From Bisporella sp. PMI_857 (taxonomy: Eukaryota > Ascomycota > Leotiomycetes > Helotiales > Helotiaceae), in assembly GCA_021307315.1 (NCBI GenBank), contig JAJSPD010000019.1:186001-250000 (forward strand): a stretch of 64,000 bases of DNA, given 5' to 3'. The notes beneath the pieces are model-generated. The model was not told the DNA's origin. It saw only the letters and a list, made by a program, of their open reading frames with translations, and did no database searches. The translations under genes and the position numbers were made by a program. Positions 46,962-59,149 of the stretch are shown piece by piece (the first letter of the stretch is position 1; each line of letters begins with the position of its first letter).

Positions 46962-49705
46962 TCAGACACTATCAACACGTTGTAAGAACTCCCGAACACG
47001 ACCCAGCTCAACGTCATTATGCTCGCTCTCGACAGCTCTCAACAAGTTATGCAATACGCTATCGACCTCTCCCTCTGCGACACCAGTGCAAAGACTGATG
47101 ATCTTGCGATACTTGGCTGCGAGATCCGAGTTCTTGCTTGATAAATCACGAATACTCTCTTGCAACCCATCATTATTGGCACGATACGAATTGACTCTTG
47201 CTCTCAAGACATGCGTGCTCGGAAGACTTGCCAATACCTGTCGTTGCGCCTGATCTAAAACTTGAGGCTGGTGAGGATTAGGGTTGATGTTTGCTAGAAC
47301 ATTTGTGGGGACTGTGGATGGGATGGCTAGGCCCTCATCCGCGTCGCCTAATCGCATTTCAGTCGCACTGCTTGAGTGACCGTATTGTTGCTTCATCTGT
47401 GACAGGCGGATTCTCTCCTCATCAGCGGCGCGTCGGAGGTTGGCAATCTTGAGCTTAAGCTCATCACGCTCCTTAGCTGACTTCTTGAGATCCGTGAGGC
47501 GGGCTCGCTCAATCCCCAATGTGGCAGATGCGGTACGGAGCTTGGCATGGATGGCGTCGATTTGAACTTGCTTTGCGCTCATCTCGGTGGTGAACTCCGT
47601 TTCTGCATCAGTGAGGAGAGCTGAAATAGCTGCATGACCGTTAGCAAAGAACTAGCGCTCTGTAATAAAATACATACAATTCATGATGTTGCCACTGCTC
47701 TCCCGTGTGTCCTTGGTTAATATCTTTTCTGAGTCTCTGAAACCAGCAGCCAGGCGACCCTCCGCATCAGCACGATCTCCGATACCGAAGTCAATAGGAC
47801 ATAGATTTGAGCGATTTGAGATTGATGGATCAGCTCCTACTTCCAACAATTGCGAGATAATACTACGGTTTCCAATCCGAGCTGCGATATTCAAAGCAGT
47901 ATCTCCTGATTTGTCTTGGATGTTGACAATTTCTGACATGAACCGGCCAATACCCATCGATTGGGGAGGAGGAGGGCCGTTACTGAAAGACTGCTGGCTG
48001 TTTGGTGCGCTGCCTTGCCGAACGACAAACTCAAGAAGCGACTCGAGATAATACTTGCTGGCTTGGCTCCGGCCCTTGACTGCTGAGGTAATGGCAATGT
48101 GGTGTAGAACAGTTCTTCCACGAGCATCCCGAAGCTCAATTGAAGGACCTAGAAGCTCAAGAATATCGGTGAAGGTATTGTTATCGAGGTTGTTGGTAAC
48201 TACGCAAGCTCTCATCAAAGCGGTCTCTCCAGATCGATTGACACGGAAGATGCTGGCGCCTCTATTGACCAATGCCTTCAATAAGGGAATTCTGGCAAGA
48301 GTGGCAGCCCACGACAAGGCTGTGTGTGCTGAATTGTCAATCGGCATCTCGAGATCTTCTAGAGTAAGGGTTTGAAAGGCTTCGTGCTTGCTAAAGTCTG
48401 TTCGATGCGGATCCGTGAACAGAGACATCAACATGGATTTCTTCGACAAGGCTGAGCCACTGCTAAGTATAGGTAGAGGTGGCTGCGCCATTGGAAAGCC
48501 ATCATCTTGTGAGATATCATGACCGTGATAAACAAATGACTCGTTAGGTTCAGTGGGCGATGGCTCTCTCATAGACATATTATAGTAGTCGTCATTAACT
48601 TGTTGCTGAGACCCAGTAACACTCTCCGTCCGCATTCTCTTCCGAGGAGGCTCCTCAAAGTCACCATTGCGTGTGTCGATAGGATTAGAATAGTGGGGCG
48701 CAGACTGTGTTGCATATGCTGAGTCTGGTCCATTGGCGGTGAAACTGTTCTCTGAGGCGAAACTCTGCATGCTTTGTTGGGAGCCACCAGGGAACTGAGA
48801 CTCTTGGGAGAGGTGTTGTTGTGAGGACTGTCTGCTAAAGCTTGTAGGACGTGCGGCGCCGCTTCCATTTCGGTTCCGGGGAGCAGGAGATTCCAAGCGG
48901 GCCTTACTGATTGCGGCAACAGCTGTCGAAGCAGTGCTGGAAATATTTTTGAAAAAGGTTCCTGAGTGCACACTGCTTCTGCTATCAGCATTTGCGTTGT
49001 AAAGTCGCTTGCGCTGGGCAGCCATGGCTTGCTCCTTGGTTGGCGTCTCAATTCCACCTCTGCCCGCAACGCCGCCATCCTGTCCCATATCATAGGTTAA
49101 AAGCGGTCTCAAGAGATCCTCAACACCATATTGACGGCAGAATTCCACACCTCGCTCAAACTTAATCCAGGTGCCTTGGTACTTTCCGTAACCTCCTTGA
49201 ACCTTCTCATGATCTCCAATTAAGATTTCTTTCTCCAGTACCTTTGTGCGCTTTCCCTTCTCGATGCCAGCAACCTTAAGAATTTGGGTCGCATTAAGCC
49301 AACTATCACTGCGGCGGCGCATTACTGCAATGCCATTAACTTCCATCTCATACACATCAACCCCTGAATACACCGCCTGCAAGCATGTGTGTTAGTGTGC
49401 GTATGTAGAGAGGTGAACGCGGTTCTTACCGAGTATATCTGAGGAGGAACACCTCTGCTATGTGAGCCATTGCTCTGATCATACTGTCGGAAAGATCCTC
49501 CCGGCTGCATCATCAAGCCGCTTCCCTGCGAGCCTTGGCTCATGTTGAAGGACATATGTGGGTTCTGGATTGTGCCTGATGACTCGGGGTCTTCGTAAGG
49601 GGCGCTGGCTGTGGAGAAGGAGCGCTGATGGCTGAGGTGGTTCTGGCGAGAGTGAGAGGTATTCGCAAGCGGTTGGGGATTGGAGGTGATTGTTGCTGCA
49701 GCCAT
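46962..49705 (-). CDS. MBP1: APSES / ankyrin transcription factor, MBP1-Res type (MBF subunit)
   Basis: DNA-binding subunit of an MBF-like complex controlling G1/S genes. Three exons (49705 to about 49432, about 49376 to 47691, and about 47630 to 46962) give about 880 aa. Exon 1 is a Gln/Ser-rich N-terminus; the KilA-N/APSES domain follows (VYSGVDVYEMEVNG, RRRSDSWLNATQILKVAGI, GTWIKFERG), then a disordered linker, ankyrin repeats (HTALSWAATLARIPLLKALV; SGETALMRACV; GDTALNIAARIGN) and a C-terminal coiled coil rich in Lys/Glu/Arg. An intron near 47690-47630 hides an apparent stop. Layout matches Mbp1/Swi4 rather than StuA, which lacks ankyrins; Swi6 lacks the APSES domain. Confidence 0.94.
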
Positions 49706-50397
49706 AGAGGGTAGATGGGGTTTGAATGTTCGTATCGATTTCCCAGAGATATTACGGTGTGTTCGCTGCTGGCGACAGAAAGATCGTATAAAGATACAGC
49801 AGCTACCTGTCTTTGTCACTGTCGCTAGAGAAGGGGCCTTCTCTACGGTCAATGGCGACGTAGTAGACGGGGGACGCGCAATCTACGTGTCTTGAGGTCT
49901 TTCGTGTGCTGAGCGCGTGAAGTGGTTTCTGAGTGGGAGTGGGGTGGGTGCTGCAGGGCCAATCAGAGAACAGCTACGCCGAAATGAAAGTGCGAAAGCA
50001 GAACGCGCCTGGGCTCCCTCCAACAATCACACTCACTCCCTTTCGATATAGTGCTACAAGGCCACCTTCGATGGGATGTCTGCGCGTATCTGCAGCCGTG
50101 TATGTGCCCTTCCGCTGAACAATTCACAACCAACAAAGGCATTTGTTTGCTATGGATTGATGGATTGATTGGCACATGTCTTTGTATCCATTTACCTTTT
50201 CTTGAGGCGACGCGCCAGTCCTGTTCCGCAACGCGATCTAATCCTGTCGTTTGATGCCTCAGGCGACAACAAATTATTGTAGGAGCAGCTTAACCCGATA
50301 ATATGGGAACCTTTTGAACAAACTACCCAAGCAGCCTCCCTTTGCTTGATACAAACCCCCCCCAAAAATGATCAATTGATGTAGAAAATGTTCTGCC
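49706..50397. other. Divergent promoter region of MBP1 and the LYR gene
   Basis: 692 bp between divergent starts. The left part includes the MBP1 leader. No gene content recognised. Confidence 0.5.
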
Positions 50398-51588
50398 ATG
50401 GAGTTTTCTATGCCCACTGAGCTACGCTACGTCTACCGAGCCCTACTGCGTGGAGCAACCTACCTACCAGATTCTGCGGCAAGGAAATATGTCCATAACA
50501 CAGTTGTAGACAGATTCCGGGATGTGTCGAATAAGATCAGACGCCGCAAAAAGGGGCCTCCCCAGCAGGGCTTGATCGATAGATATCATGGAAGCGACCA
50601 CATTGCGCATCTTCGGCGTAGAGCAAACAAGATCCAAAGAGCATCTCTCGGGAGTGAGGATGACCTGAAGGATGTCCTGATGCATACATATGGCCGATTA
50701 GGGCGTAGAAGATTTCAAATGATGCATGCTTTCCGGAACTACGAAGGAACGAGCCCGTCTATACCCGCTCCACAAGGAATGAAGGATGTCTTCAATGGCG
50801 TATTCGAGGAGCACGACCTGGAACGGGGTCCACGGTCAAGACTGCAAGCATTGATTCGAGGCCAGTCGGATGGACAAAGGGACTTGCCAAGGCAGAGCAC
50901 TTCACTTATGAGGAAGCTACGGAAGAAAAATATCTGGGGTAGAGAGCATCCTTTGAAGGTGCAAGCAAATTTGAAAAGGAGGATTTTCAAACATACACTG
51001 AGCAAAATATATCCACCAGTTTCAGCTGAGGAGTGGGATCGACTTCGCGACCTTGCTAACGGGACTCTGCCTGTTGAGAGTCTGCCGCTACGTCGACCCA
51101 GAGCTAGGGCAAAGGAATGCATAAGTCACAAGGAAAAGGATGTAAGATTATTAGAGTACTTCACCACTCCAGTTGAGGTCTCAAAGCCAAGTCTAAAGAC
51201 AATATCTTTTACTGAGCAAGGCATTACCTGTAGGCAGCAAACAGAGCCCGACTTCCATCGAAAGAATATATACACTAAGAGATTTATGCGGAGAATGTAT
51301 GCCAGCATATGGAGCATAACTCCAAAGATGATTAAAGATGAGCAATCAGGCGAGTGGACTTCAACTATAGGTTCCGCCGCAGGATGGATAGAGGGACGAA
51401 TTTCTGCGCCTACGCCTGCTGATGCAGAGTTATTTGAAGGGTTGGGGGAGGAAACAACGTCGCAAAGTTTACCGCAAGGAAAGTCGAGATCAAGGGGGCG
51501 AAAAAAGTCGGGATGGAAGAACGACTATTCCGAGCCTTGGAGAGAGCCAGGGTACAAAGCCGGTGCAATGCCTACACTTCCCAGTTAA
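50398..51588 (+). CDS. LYR motif protein, Cup1-like (mitochondrial)
   Basis: Single exon of 396 aa. The N-terminus (ELRYVYRALLRGATYLPD) carries the Complex1-LYR-type helix with the L-Y-R-like tripeptide, followed by AARKYVHNTVVDRFR, as in the Cup1-like N-terminal domain of fungal LYR proteins. Such proteins bind acyl carrier protein and help assemble mitochondrial complexes or Fe-S proteins. The rest is Arg/Lys-rich and helical, with no other domain. The N-terminus is not a strong presequence, although the family is mitochondrial. A second ATG at 50413 is possible. The function of this Cup1-like group is not well defined. Confidence 0.8.
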   Translation: MEFSMPTELRYVYRALLRGATYLPDSAARKYVHNTVVDRFRDVSNKIRRRKKGPPQQGLIDRYHGSDHIAHLRRRANKIQRASLGSEDDLKDVLMHTYGRLGRRRFQMMHAFRNYEGTSPSIPAPQGMKDVFNGVFEEHDLERGPRSRLQALIRGQSDGQRDLPRQSTSLMRKLRKKNIWGREHPLKVQANLKRRIFKHTLSKIYPPVSAEEWDRLRDLANGTLPVESLPLRRPRARAKECISHKEKDVRLLEYFTTPVEVSKPSLKTISFTEQGITCRQQTEPDFHRKNIYTKRFMRRMYASIWSITPKMIKDEQSGEWTSTIGSAAGWIEGRISAPTPADAELFEGLGEETTSQSLPQGKSRSRGRKKSGWKNDYSEPWREPGYKAGAMPTLPS

Positions 51589-52340
51589 CACTATAACCCC
51601 CTGGCCGACCTTAAATCTTGTAATGTCGCTAATGGCCTCCAAGCCGGCCAGAGGTAGGCTTAAAAGAATTATCAATACTTCAAAGACCATGGTTTCTATC
51701 CTGAACTTAAAAGTTCGGTAGCCTTGATTTGTGGTTTATTCCCGTGCCTGGTCAATTTTATCTCCAAATTTTTACAGTGTGCTCAGGACTATGATTCTTC
51801 AAATCGCATCACTGGTCATCTCCACATACAGGCTACTAGTGTTCTTCTCCAATATCACATGCACCGCGAACAGCTAATACACCTATCTCGACTCTGTCCT
51901 ATAATATCAGTGTAACACGATAAAACTGTAGCAACCAAGTAATTCAAAGCCACTCTGCTATATGCCTCCCCAGGTAACAGTGGATCAAATATCCTCGCTT
52001 GAGAATAGGGGGATGGTTCCCAATGTAGTAATACCTCAACACCCATCAAAAATTTACACACCTTGTCTTCTGACCACATTTCAGAGTGTCCAAAATGTTT
52101 AATTATAATTTCTAGTCTTGGTTGTAGAAGCTGAACTTTTTCTTTATTTACCTGCGCAATGACTAGCTTTAGGCATTACATAAGAACACAGGCGAATCCA
52201 CTTTATTTTCGCGCCTCGCCGCCCTTCCAACGACAACACATGACATATTCAAATCCGCCATCTAGACGTATAAAGAATAACCCGATCCCAACTCACGAAT
52301 ACCAAATATATATCCTGCGTCCTGCCCACCACAACCAACT
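51589..52340. other. Intergenic, no gene
   Basis: 3' flank of the LYR gene and promoter of the acetyltransferase gene. The open frame upstream of 52341 on the plus strand is not part of the acetyltransferase, because a spliced start at 52341 fits better. Confidence 0.5.
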
Positions 52341-53073
52341 ATGTCCTCAAAACCAACACCACTCATCCGTCACGCAACAGCAGAAGGTATCCTCCGCTTC
52401 CGCTGCCTCCACTCCATCCTCCAACTCCGCTCCAAATATCCACCCGCTAACCAACCCAGACGTCCCCACAATCCTGCGCCTGATCCGCGAACTCGCCTCC
52501 TACGAAAACGAGCTCGACGCCGTAGAAGCCACCGAGGAAACCCTGCTCCAAACCCTCGCGTTCGCGCCCTCGAACATCATCTCGCCTACCAACTCCACCC
52601 CGTCTACCGGACACCCCATCTCCGCGCAGCGGCCCGCGAGATGTCTATTATTGTTTCCCGGAGGGGGCAAGGAGGCTGTTGGCATGGCGTTGTATTTGTA
52701 CGTCCCCCCTTTCCCTTCCTATCACGAGACATCCTCTCTCTGTCCCCATGCCATTTCTTTATCCCTGCCGGAATCAGAGACACGTGCTGATGTCCGCAGC
52801 TATAACTACTCGACCTGGCGCTCTCGGCCGGGAATCTACATCGAGGACCTGTATGTGTCGCCTTCGTCGCGGGGTTCCGGCTTCGGCCGCGCTCTGATTA
52901 AGAGGTGCGCCCAGGAGGTGAAGGAGCTAGGGGGTGGGCGGCTGGAGTTGAGTGTGCTGAAGTGGAATGAGCCGAGTATTGGGTTTTATACGGCCTTGGG
53001 GATGGAGAGGATGGAAGGGTGGGTTGGGATGCGGCTGGCTGGGGACAAGTTGAGTGTGTTGGCGGACTCATGA
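52341..53073 (+). CDS. GNAT-family N-acetyltransferase (diamine/spermidine acetyltransferase-like)
   Basis: Transfers an acetyl group from acetyl-CoA to an amine. Exons 52341-52386, 52460-52697 and 52800-53073 join in phase to 185 aa, typical for the family. The 73-nt first intron restores the N-terminus LIRHATAEDVPTILRLIRELASYE, the usual start of SAT-like GNATs; intron 2 restores YFYNYSTWRSRPGIYIEDL. The acetyl-CoA loop SSRGSGFGRALIKR (Q/R-x-x-G-x-G/A motif) and the C-terminal NEPSIGFYTALGMERM are clear. The insertion in the middle (about residues 40-75) is polar. Substrate not predictable from sequence; polyamine-type amines are favoured by similarity to the SAT subgroup. Confidence 0.9.
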
Positions 53074-53247
53074 GGCTTGGGTGATGAGGGTTCTTCTTAT
53101 TCCAGGTAATGAAAGTAAAAGCCAGAGGTATTTTAAGAGATGGAGTTAGGAATAATGGTGGTATTTTGAACTACTAAAAGGGTATATAACAATGGCCAAG
53201 CCACCTTCGCTTGCGATTCGAGACCTCGTTACAGCGTCTGAGCAAAA

Positions 53248-54949
53248 TTACAATTTCTCCTCTTTATCCACCGCACCTTTCCCAATCTCCTTGCTGTCTC
53301 TTACCTCAATATCTCCAGCTCTTTTCTCATTAGTCTCGCTTCCGCTCTCATCGACAGCATCAGGATCTGCCTCACCCCCACCTTCCACATCCCCACCCTT
53401 CTTTCTCCTCTCACTCAAAACCTTAAGTTGTATGCTAATAATAATGAGTATTGCTGCTATCACAAATCCGAATGTGGCTGGGAACCCGCGTCTGAAAGTT
53501 GGCGCCATAACTTGTGGGAAGATCACAATTGGGAGCCATGCCGCGACCTATAATTGTCAGCTTGATTTGTTTTTCAGATAGAGGAAGAGGACAGGTAAGA
53601 AGGAGGTTTGAAATAACATACAGCATACTGCATTCCATTCATACTACTGATGACCAGCGCTCTCTCCTCATTATCGCCCGCACAAACCTCATTAGCCCAC
53701 GTATAGAAAATCGCCGTCATGAGTTGTACGCCTGTTGTCATGAACGCGAACTGCTTCAATTTCACACTCGCCGGCCAAACAGTCAAAATCCCGTTCGGGA
53801 TTAGCCCGTACGTGAGTGGTCCGAGCAAGAATGCAATTCTGCTCCCGGTATAATCAGAACCAAAACCCCACATCACTATACAAAACGCAGAGATGAGTTT
53901 CGAGCATGAAGGAATGACATTCCGGTCTGTGACGCTGAATCCTTCAGATTTGAGCCAGATGCCGAAATAGTCACCAGCTTGACATGACGAGCCGTACATG
54001 ACATAACCAAACACGAAGGCGTACCATTTCCAGCTTGTAAATACCTTCTTGAACATCTTCAGATTGATAGTTGATGGCGCTGCTTTTCCTGCTTTCGTAG
54101 CGCGGTCAATTCCCATCTGACGTTCTTTTTCGGAAAGGAAGAATGCTCGTGTGGTGTGTGGAGTATCGGGGAAAAAAGCTGCAGTGAAGAGTCCGACTGG
54201 GACGGTCATAATACCGCAGATTATGTACAACCAACGCCAGCCTGCGAGACCATGGTGGCCGTCGAGTGTTTTGTAGACAGCTGCTTGTAGGTAGCCGCCA
54301 AATGAAGCTCCAAGAGGGGCGGTCATATGGAAGAGCGCGACGCGTTTTGCGAGCTCAGTTTTAGTATACCATGAGCCAAGGACATAGAGGAGGCAGGGGA
54401 AGAAGGAGCTTTCGAAGAAGCCAACCAGAAACCGGAAGGAGTAGAGTTGAGCCATGTTATGCGTTCCCGCTTGGGCAAATGTGAATGTGCCCCATGCGAT
54501 CTCCATGAGAGCTAGCCAGTAACTTGGTCGGACCTTCTGGATAATCAGGGTGGATGGGACTTGCATGACGGCATATGCGACAGTATAACATGTTCCGGCG
54601 TAGGTGTACTCGTTACCGTACATTTTCAAGTCTTCTTGCATTCCACTTATATAGGCATTTGCGAGATTTCCTTGGTCGAGATACTTAAGCTACAAGTTCT
54701 TATTTAGCGTTGTATAACGGCTAATGGAAGAATCGAGCAACATACAAAGAAGCCTAAACATCCAATAGTGAGGATTGAAAGATCGAGCTTCAGCAGGAGC
54801 CTTTGCTCCTCTTTCGACTTTAGATAGGTATCTGTATCCCATATAAATGAACGAAACTGGATAGGTCAACTACAGAAAACAAAATCTTAACATTGTAGTA
54901 AACTTACGGATTTCTTGGTGGGCTTCGTCTCCACAATAGTGTCCACCAT
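53248..54949 (-). CDS. MFS anion:cation symporter, Dal5/allantoate permease family
   Basis: Plasma-membrane uptake permease of the ACS family, whose members carry allantoate, pantothenate, nicotinate or other organic anions. Four exons give about 506 aa. The first encodes MVDTIVETKPTKKS; the second, with the family text SFIWDTDTYLKSKEEQRLLLKLD and the first TM (LTIGCLGFF); the third, 10-11 TM segments with LKYLDQGNLANAYISGM, WRWLYIICGIM and FFPDTP; the fourth restores VAAWLPIVIFPQ and ends in an acidic/basic cytosolic tail. ATG at 54949. The gene is complete. Substrate unknown. Confidence 0.9.
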
Positions 54950-55828
54950 GATGAAAGCAATGTTAATCTAAACTGAAGAAGAAAGAGGAGATCGCACCGT
55001 CCTCAGCCATTGCATCTACTTATTATATAAATACTGAGATTTGGAGGCAAATGCCCCCAGCCCAAGCACCCCACTTTCGGACGTGATCGACCCTTGCAGC
55101 ATAATACAACATATCTAAAGGTAGAACTGATGTCGTGATAAGAACCCCATTTAATAAAATCCCGTCTTTGGAAATTGAAGTTGGGTGCTGGTGACGGAGA
55201 AATGGTTAAAACCGCAGCTATAAACTTGGCAAAACGCAGAGAACCAAGTGAGCTTGGAAAAATGGTAAGGCGTAGCCAAGATTCTCTCAAGGAAAGCTTG
55301 TACGAAGTAAGCACAAAAAAGCAAGGACTACACCCTCCAGATGTAAACCTTTTGCGGTATATACTGTATAGAATAGCTTCCTTCCACGGATAAGACCCTT
55401 GGTTCATCCTACAATCTGGCAACTCACTGGATTCGCATTCAAAATCAATATCGAACACAAGCCTAAACCAAAGGTAGTAGATTCTGATATGCGAAAGCGG
55501 ACTTGGCTAGAGTCAAAGAGGTTGAGCTCCGGTGAGAGCAAAAAGTTGATGGGTTGTAGATTACGCACATGCGAGGATATCTTTCGTGATCGTCCACAGC
55601 CTATCTTTATATCAGACCCCATATGCTTCATACCCGGCAACTACTTGGGATCCACTAGATTGGCCAAGCTCTTGAACCAAGTTAGCGGGGTTCAATATGT
55701 TGCTAGTCAGTTTGGCGCTTGAGTCTTTAGCTGCATCGCCTCAATGGAGTTCTGAAGTATGCTACATCAGAAAAAACGTATACATCCCCAAAAGATTAAA
55801 ACACCTTCAAAGAATATTCAAAGCCAAA
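54950..55828. other. Divergent intergenic region, no gene
   Basis: Separates the minus-strand permease from the plus-strand nitrilase-family gene. Short frames on either strand lack recognisable content. Confidence 0.5.
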
Positions 55829-56938
55829 ATGGGAGGTCAAGCTATTATCGTAAGTTCTCGGATCTGTGAAGGACGTTTGGATTTAATATTTTGCTAGGCC
55901 GTTGGGCAAATGTGTTCCTCTTCAGTTATGAGTGAGAACCTCGCTCAGGTTGAGATTTTAGTCGAGTAAGAGCTTTACAAGCACAAACAGTATATTCCTT
56001 TTCCGCTTCTTCCAAATACCTAGGAATCCTGGGTACTTAAAAGACGTTATGTGGCAATTCTGACTTTGGAATTTGGCAGGAAAGCAGTGGCCGCCGGCGC
56101 AAAGGTCATTATATCTCTAATATTTTGCAGAAGCGAACAAATACTCATGAATTGATGGCATTCCAGGCTCTTTTCCTCCCTGAAGCGTCCGACTATATTA
56201 GCCATTCGCGAGCCGAGACCTTAACTCTTGTCAAGTCTGTTGAGGAGAGCGAATATGTCCGTGGCTTGCAAAGACTGTCAAAAAAGCATAAGATTGAAAT
56301 CAATGCCGGAATTCACGAGCCCGCATTAGGGGATTCCAAAAAAATCCGGAATACCTCAATATGGATCTCTGAAGGAGAAGTCACGCAGAGATACACGAAA
56401 CTGCATCTCTTTGACATGAACATTAAAGGTGGCCCGGTCTCAAGGGAGAGCGATGTTTTTGAAGAGGGGAAAGAAATCCTGACTCCATTCCAGACCCCAA
56501 TAGGGAAAGTTGGCCTCATGATCTGCTTTGACGTAAGCCTCTTACTTCAGAAAAATTGCCAGTAATAATGAAGATTCGCAGCTCCGGTATGCAGAGGTTC
56601 CCCTATCTTACAAACGGCAAGGGGCCCAGATCATCGCCTATCCTTCGGCATTTACGGTTCCAACAGGAAAAGTTCATTGGGAGATACTGCTTCGTGCTCG
56701 AGCCATTGAAACTCAAGCATACTGTGTCGCTGCTGCACAAGCAGGAATACACAACAACGGATCCAGAGTCACATACGGTCACTCGCTGATCATCAGCCCC
56801 TGGGGCGAGATTTTGGCTGAGTTGGATGGAAAAGAGGCTCCTGAAATAGCAATCGCAACGGTTGATCTCTCATTCGTAGAAAGGATTCGTAGAGAAGTCC
56901 CTCTGGTGAGGAGAACGGATGTCTATCCGGAACTATGA
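55829..56938 (+). CDS. Nitrilase-superfamily amidase (NIT2-like, deaminated glutathione amidase)
   Basis: Carbon-nitrogen hydrolase of the Nit/NIT2 group, thought to clear deaminated glutathione. Several small exons must be joined: a short start exon (MGGQAII), AVGQMCSSSVMSENLAQ, a 25-nt exon coding KAVAAGAK, then the main body and, after a 52-nt intron at about 56530-56581, the C-terminal part to 56938, together about 278 aa. The catalytic triad is present: Glu in FLPEASD, Lys in YTKLHLFDM and Cys in LMICFDLRY, the last rebuilt at the splice site. The conserved ending includes YGHSLIISPWGE. Four introns in an N-terminus of under 60 residues make it easy to mis-annotate. Confidence 0.9.
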
Positions 56939-57304
56939 GAAGTGTTGTAAGGTCTAGCAAGAGCTTGATTCATTGTATTGATTCCTGTTGCAGACATGAG
57001 CTTGGCAATTGAATACACCGTAAAACAGATATTGTACCATTTGATGAGAAACCTTCTTTTTCGTTATTTATTATTGAGTAGAAATGTGGCCGTTCTTTAG
57101 TGGGTAGTGTGCTGGCATGATTATTATGTTGTGTGCCTAAAATGTGACGCACTTGGCAGCGCGGAGGCGGTGGGTGGGGTGGAGGAAGACTCGCCTCGAA
57201 GCTCAAGAATTGCTTGGGTCAATTCCTCAAACTGAGAAAAAATATATATTTCCTCCAAACTCGACCCTGACCGCCCCTAAAAATCCTCTAATCGTTATTG
57301 CGCC
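56939..57304. other. Short intergenic region
   Basis: 3' flank of the nitrilase gene and promoter of SVF1. No other content seen. Confidence 0.5.
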
Positions 57305-58608
57305 ATGTTTAACTGGGTGAGACAACAGTATGCCTCCCTTGCATCTAAGTCTAACTGCCCAAACGCAAACTAATTCTATTGAAAAGGGCGGCAAATGTAG
57401 CTGGAACTGCTGAACCAATTTACGGGCCATCTGCTATTCACACAGTAACTAAGCAGGCTGAGAAGACACCATACACCGAGCTTAAGAAGGAGGATACAGT
57501 ATGGCAGGCTTTGGGCACGACGAACGTCGAAACGCAGACTTTCTACTTCTTCGCCGATAGTGGACACCTCGGTTCCGCACAAGTCATTTACAGCAATGTT
57601 ATGTATGATGCTTTCAGCATCTCCTAAGGACTGGCTAACATAAAGAATAGGGGAGTTCACACAACTGTCCAATTCAACACAAAGATATGGTATCCCAGGA
57701 GCGAGAACAAGCCTAACCTCTGGTCATCGGATCCCCTCAGTGGCGTCGACTTCAGCGAAGACAAATTGAACTTCTACGCCGACGATGTCGCAATCGAGCT
57801 TTCCGAAGATGGCACCACCTTCACGATCAAATCGATGGTCAATGCTAAGTCTCTAGTAAATATTACATTTACAAGAACCGCACCTGGCTTTGTGGTCGGG
57901 GAAAATGGCACTACAAATTATGGCACAGATCCTAATGCGCCATGGGCCCAAATGAGGCACGCATTCTGGCCTAGAAACACCGTAGAAGGGCAGATAGTCA
58001 CAGAGGAGGGTCCTGTTGACTTCAAGGGTAGAGGGATGTTGTCTCATGCCATACAGCTGGGAAAGCCACACCATCTTGCTGCGAAATGGAACTTCTTCAA
58101 TTTCCAGGGACCAACCTTTTCTGCCGTTATGATGGAATTTACCACTCCTGCTTCCTACGATACGACACTCGTCAACGTTGGTGGTATCGTTAAGGATGGC
58201 GAGATTATAACAGCAAATGCCAACGGCACCGTTGAACATACTAAGAAATTGGACGATCCAGACAATGACTGGCCAGCCCCAGAAGCTATCAAGGCTGTCT
58301 GGACAGGCAAGGCAAAAGATGGGAAAGAAGTGACAGCAATCCTTGAGGGGCCATTAGACGAGAGAATAGATAGAGTTGATGTTATGGCCGAAGTGCCCGG
58401 CTTTGTTAAGTCAATTGTTGCAGCAGCAGCGGGGACAAGGCCATATATCTATCAAGTTTGTGCTCCCAATCTTCTTGCCATAACATATCTAATAGATCGA
58501 TAGTACTCTCCACACGATAATCCAATATCCCTGAAGATTAAAATTGGAGATGAAGAGACGACTGAGCAAGGCGTTCTCTTTTCGGAGGCAACCTTCATTT
58601 CTGCATAA
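57305..58608 (+). CDS. SVF1: Survival factor SVF1 family protein
   Basis: Lipocalin-like protein linked in yeast to oxidative and cold stress survival and to ceramide handling. Exons 57305-57327, 57387-57602, 57651-58455 and 58504-58608 join in phase to 382 aa, the usual length. The 23-nt first exon gives MFNWVRQQ; then [58 protein letters not shown] and [21 protein letters not shown] are strongly family-like. The third intron removes an apparent early stop, and the last exon supplies [14 protein letters not shown] and [10 protein letters not shown]. No decay visible. Confidence 0.95.
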
Positions 58609-59149
58609 TTCTTCCGCAAAATTCTGCTGGGCAGGTCGAACTTGTAATGCATTGTTGGTTAAGGCACGGCGTTGAGTAGAAGGGATCACACTCGTTGGGT
58701 ACATACGCATAAATGTGCATCATCGCCATTGCGGCAATCTAATAGAATCTCAAATGCAGAGGTTTGGCCTTAGTCTTGTGTGATATACCTCTTTCATCGT
58801 TCATGATGGTGTTGCTCCTGATTAAACCTAAAGAGTCAGGTTATGTTGTGCGAGCTCCTGGTCCTCCCTGATTACCCTACATAAGCCATATCTCCAACTC
58901 ATGAAGAATTTAAACGGTTAAAACCCATACCATACAACCGCCCATCACTAGATGCACTTGTTACCCTCTTGTTGTGACTCAACAGTTGCCCCTCTGAAAC
59001 ACGTGCCACGCGAGACCCTCGCGTTGCTTCTCCACTTCGCCACTTCGCCTCGAGTCGCATCCCCGCCTCGACGTCAACCTCATTTCGACAGCAACTGTTA
59101 TCGCATCAGGATTCCTACAATACTTAGTACGCGCGGCAAAAATACGAAC
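58609..59149. promoter_or_regulatory. Upstream region of the histone H4 variant
   Basis: 541 bp between SVF1 and the H4-variant start. The frame continues open upstream to 58952 but without family content. No canonical divergent histone pair is present, unlike replication-type H3-H4 loci. Confidence 0.5.

Noticed and set aside
52159..52340. Longer N-terminus for the GNAT acetyltransferase from an upstream start
   Set aside because: A spliced start at 52341 gives the conserved LIRHATAEDVPTIL N-terminus in phase; the upstream sequence is low-complexity and not family-like.
58952..59149. N-terminal extension of the H4 variant to an upstream ATG
   Set aside because: The extra residues are Cys/His/Pro-rich and unlike a histone tail; the ATG at 59150 is followed by a basic, Gly/Ser-rich tail.
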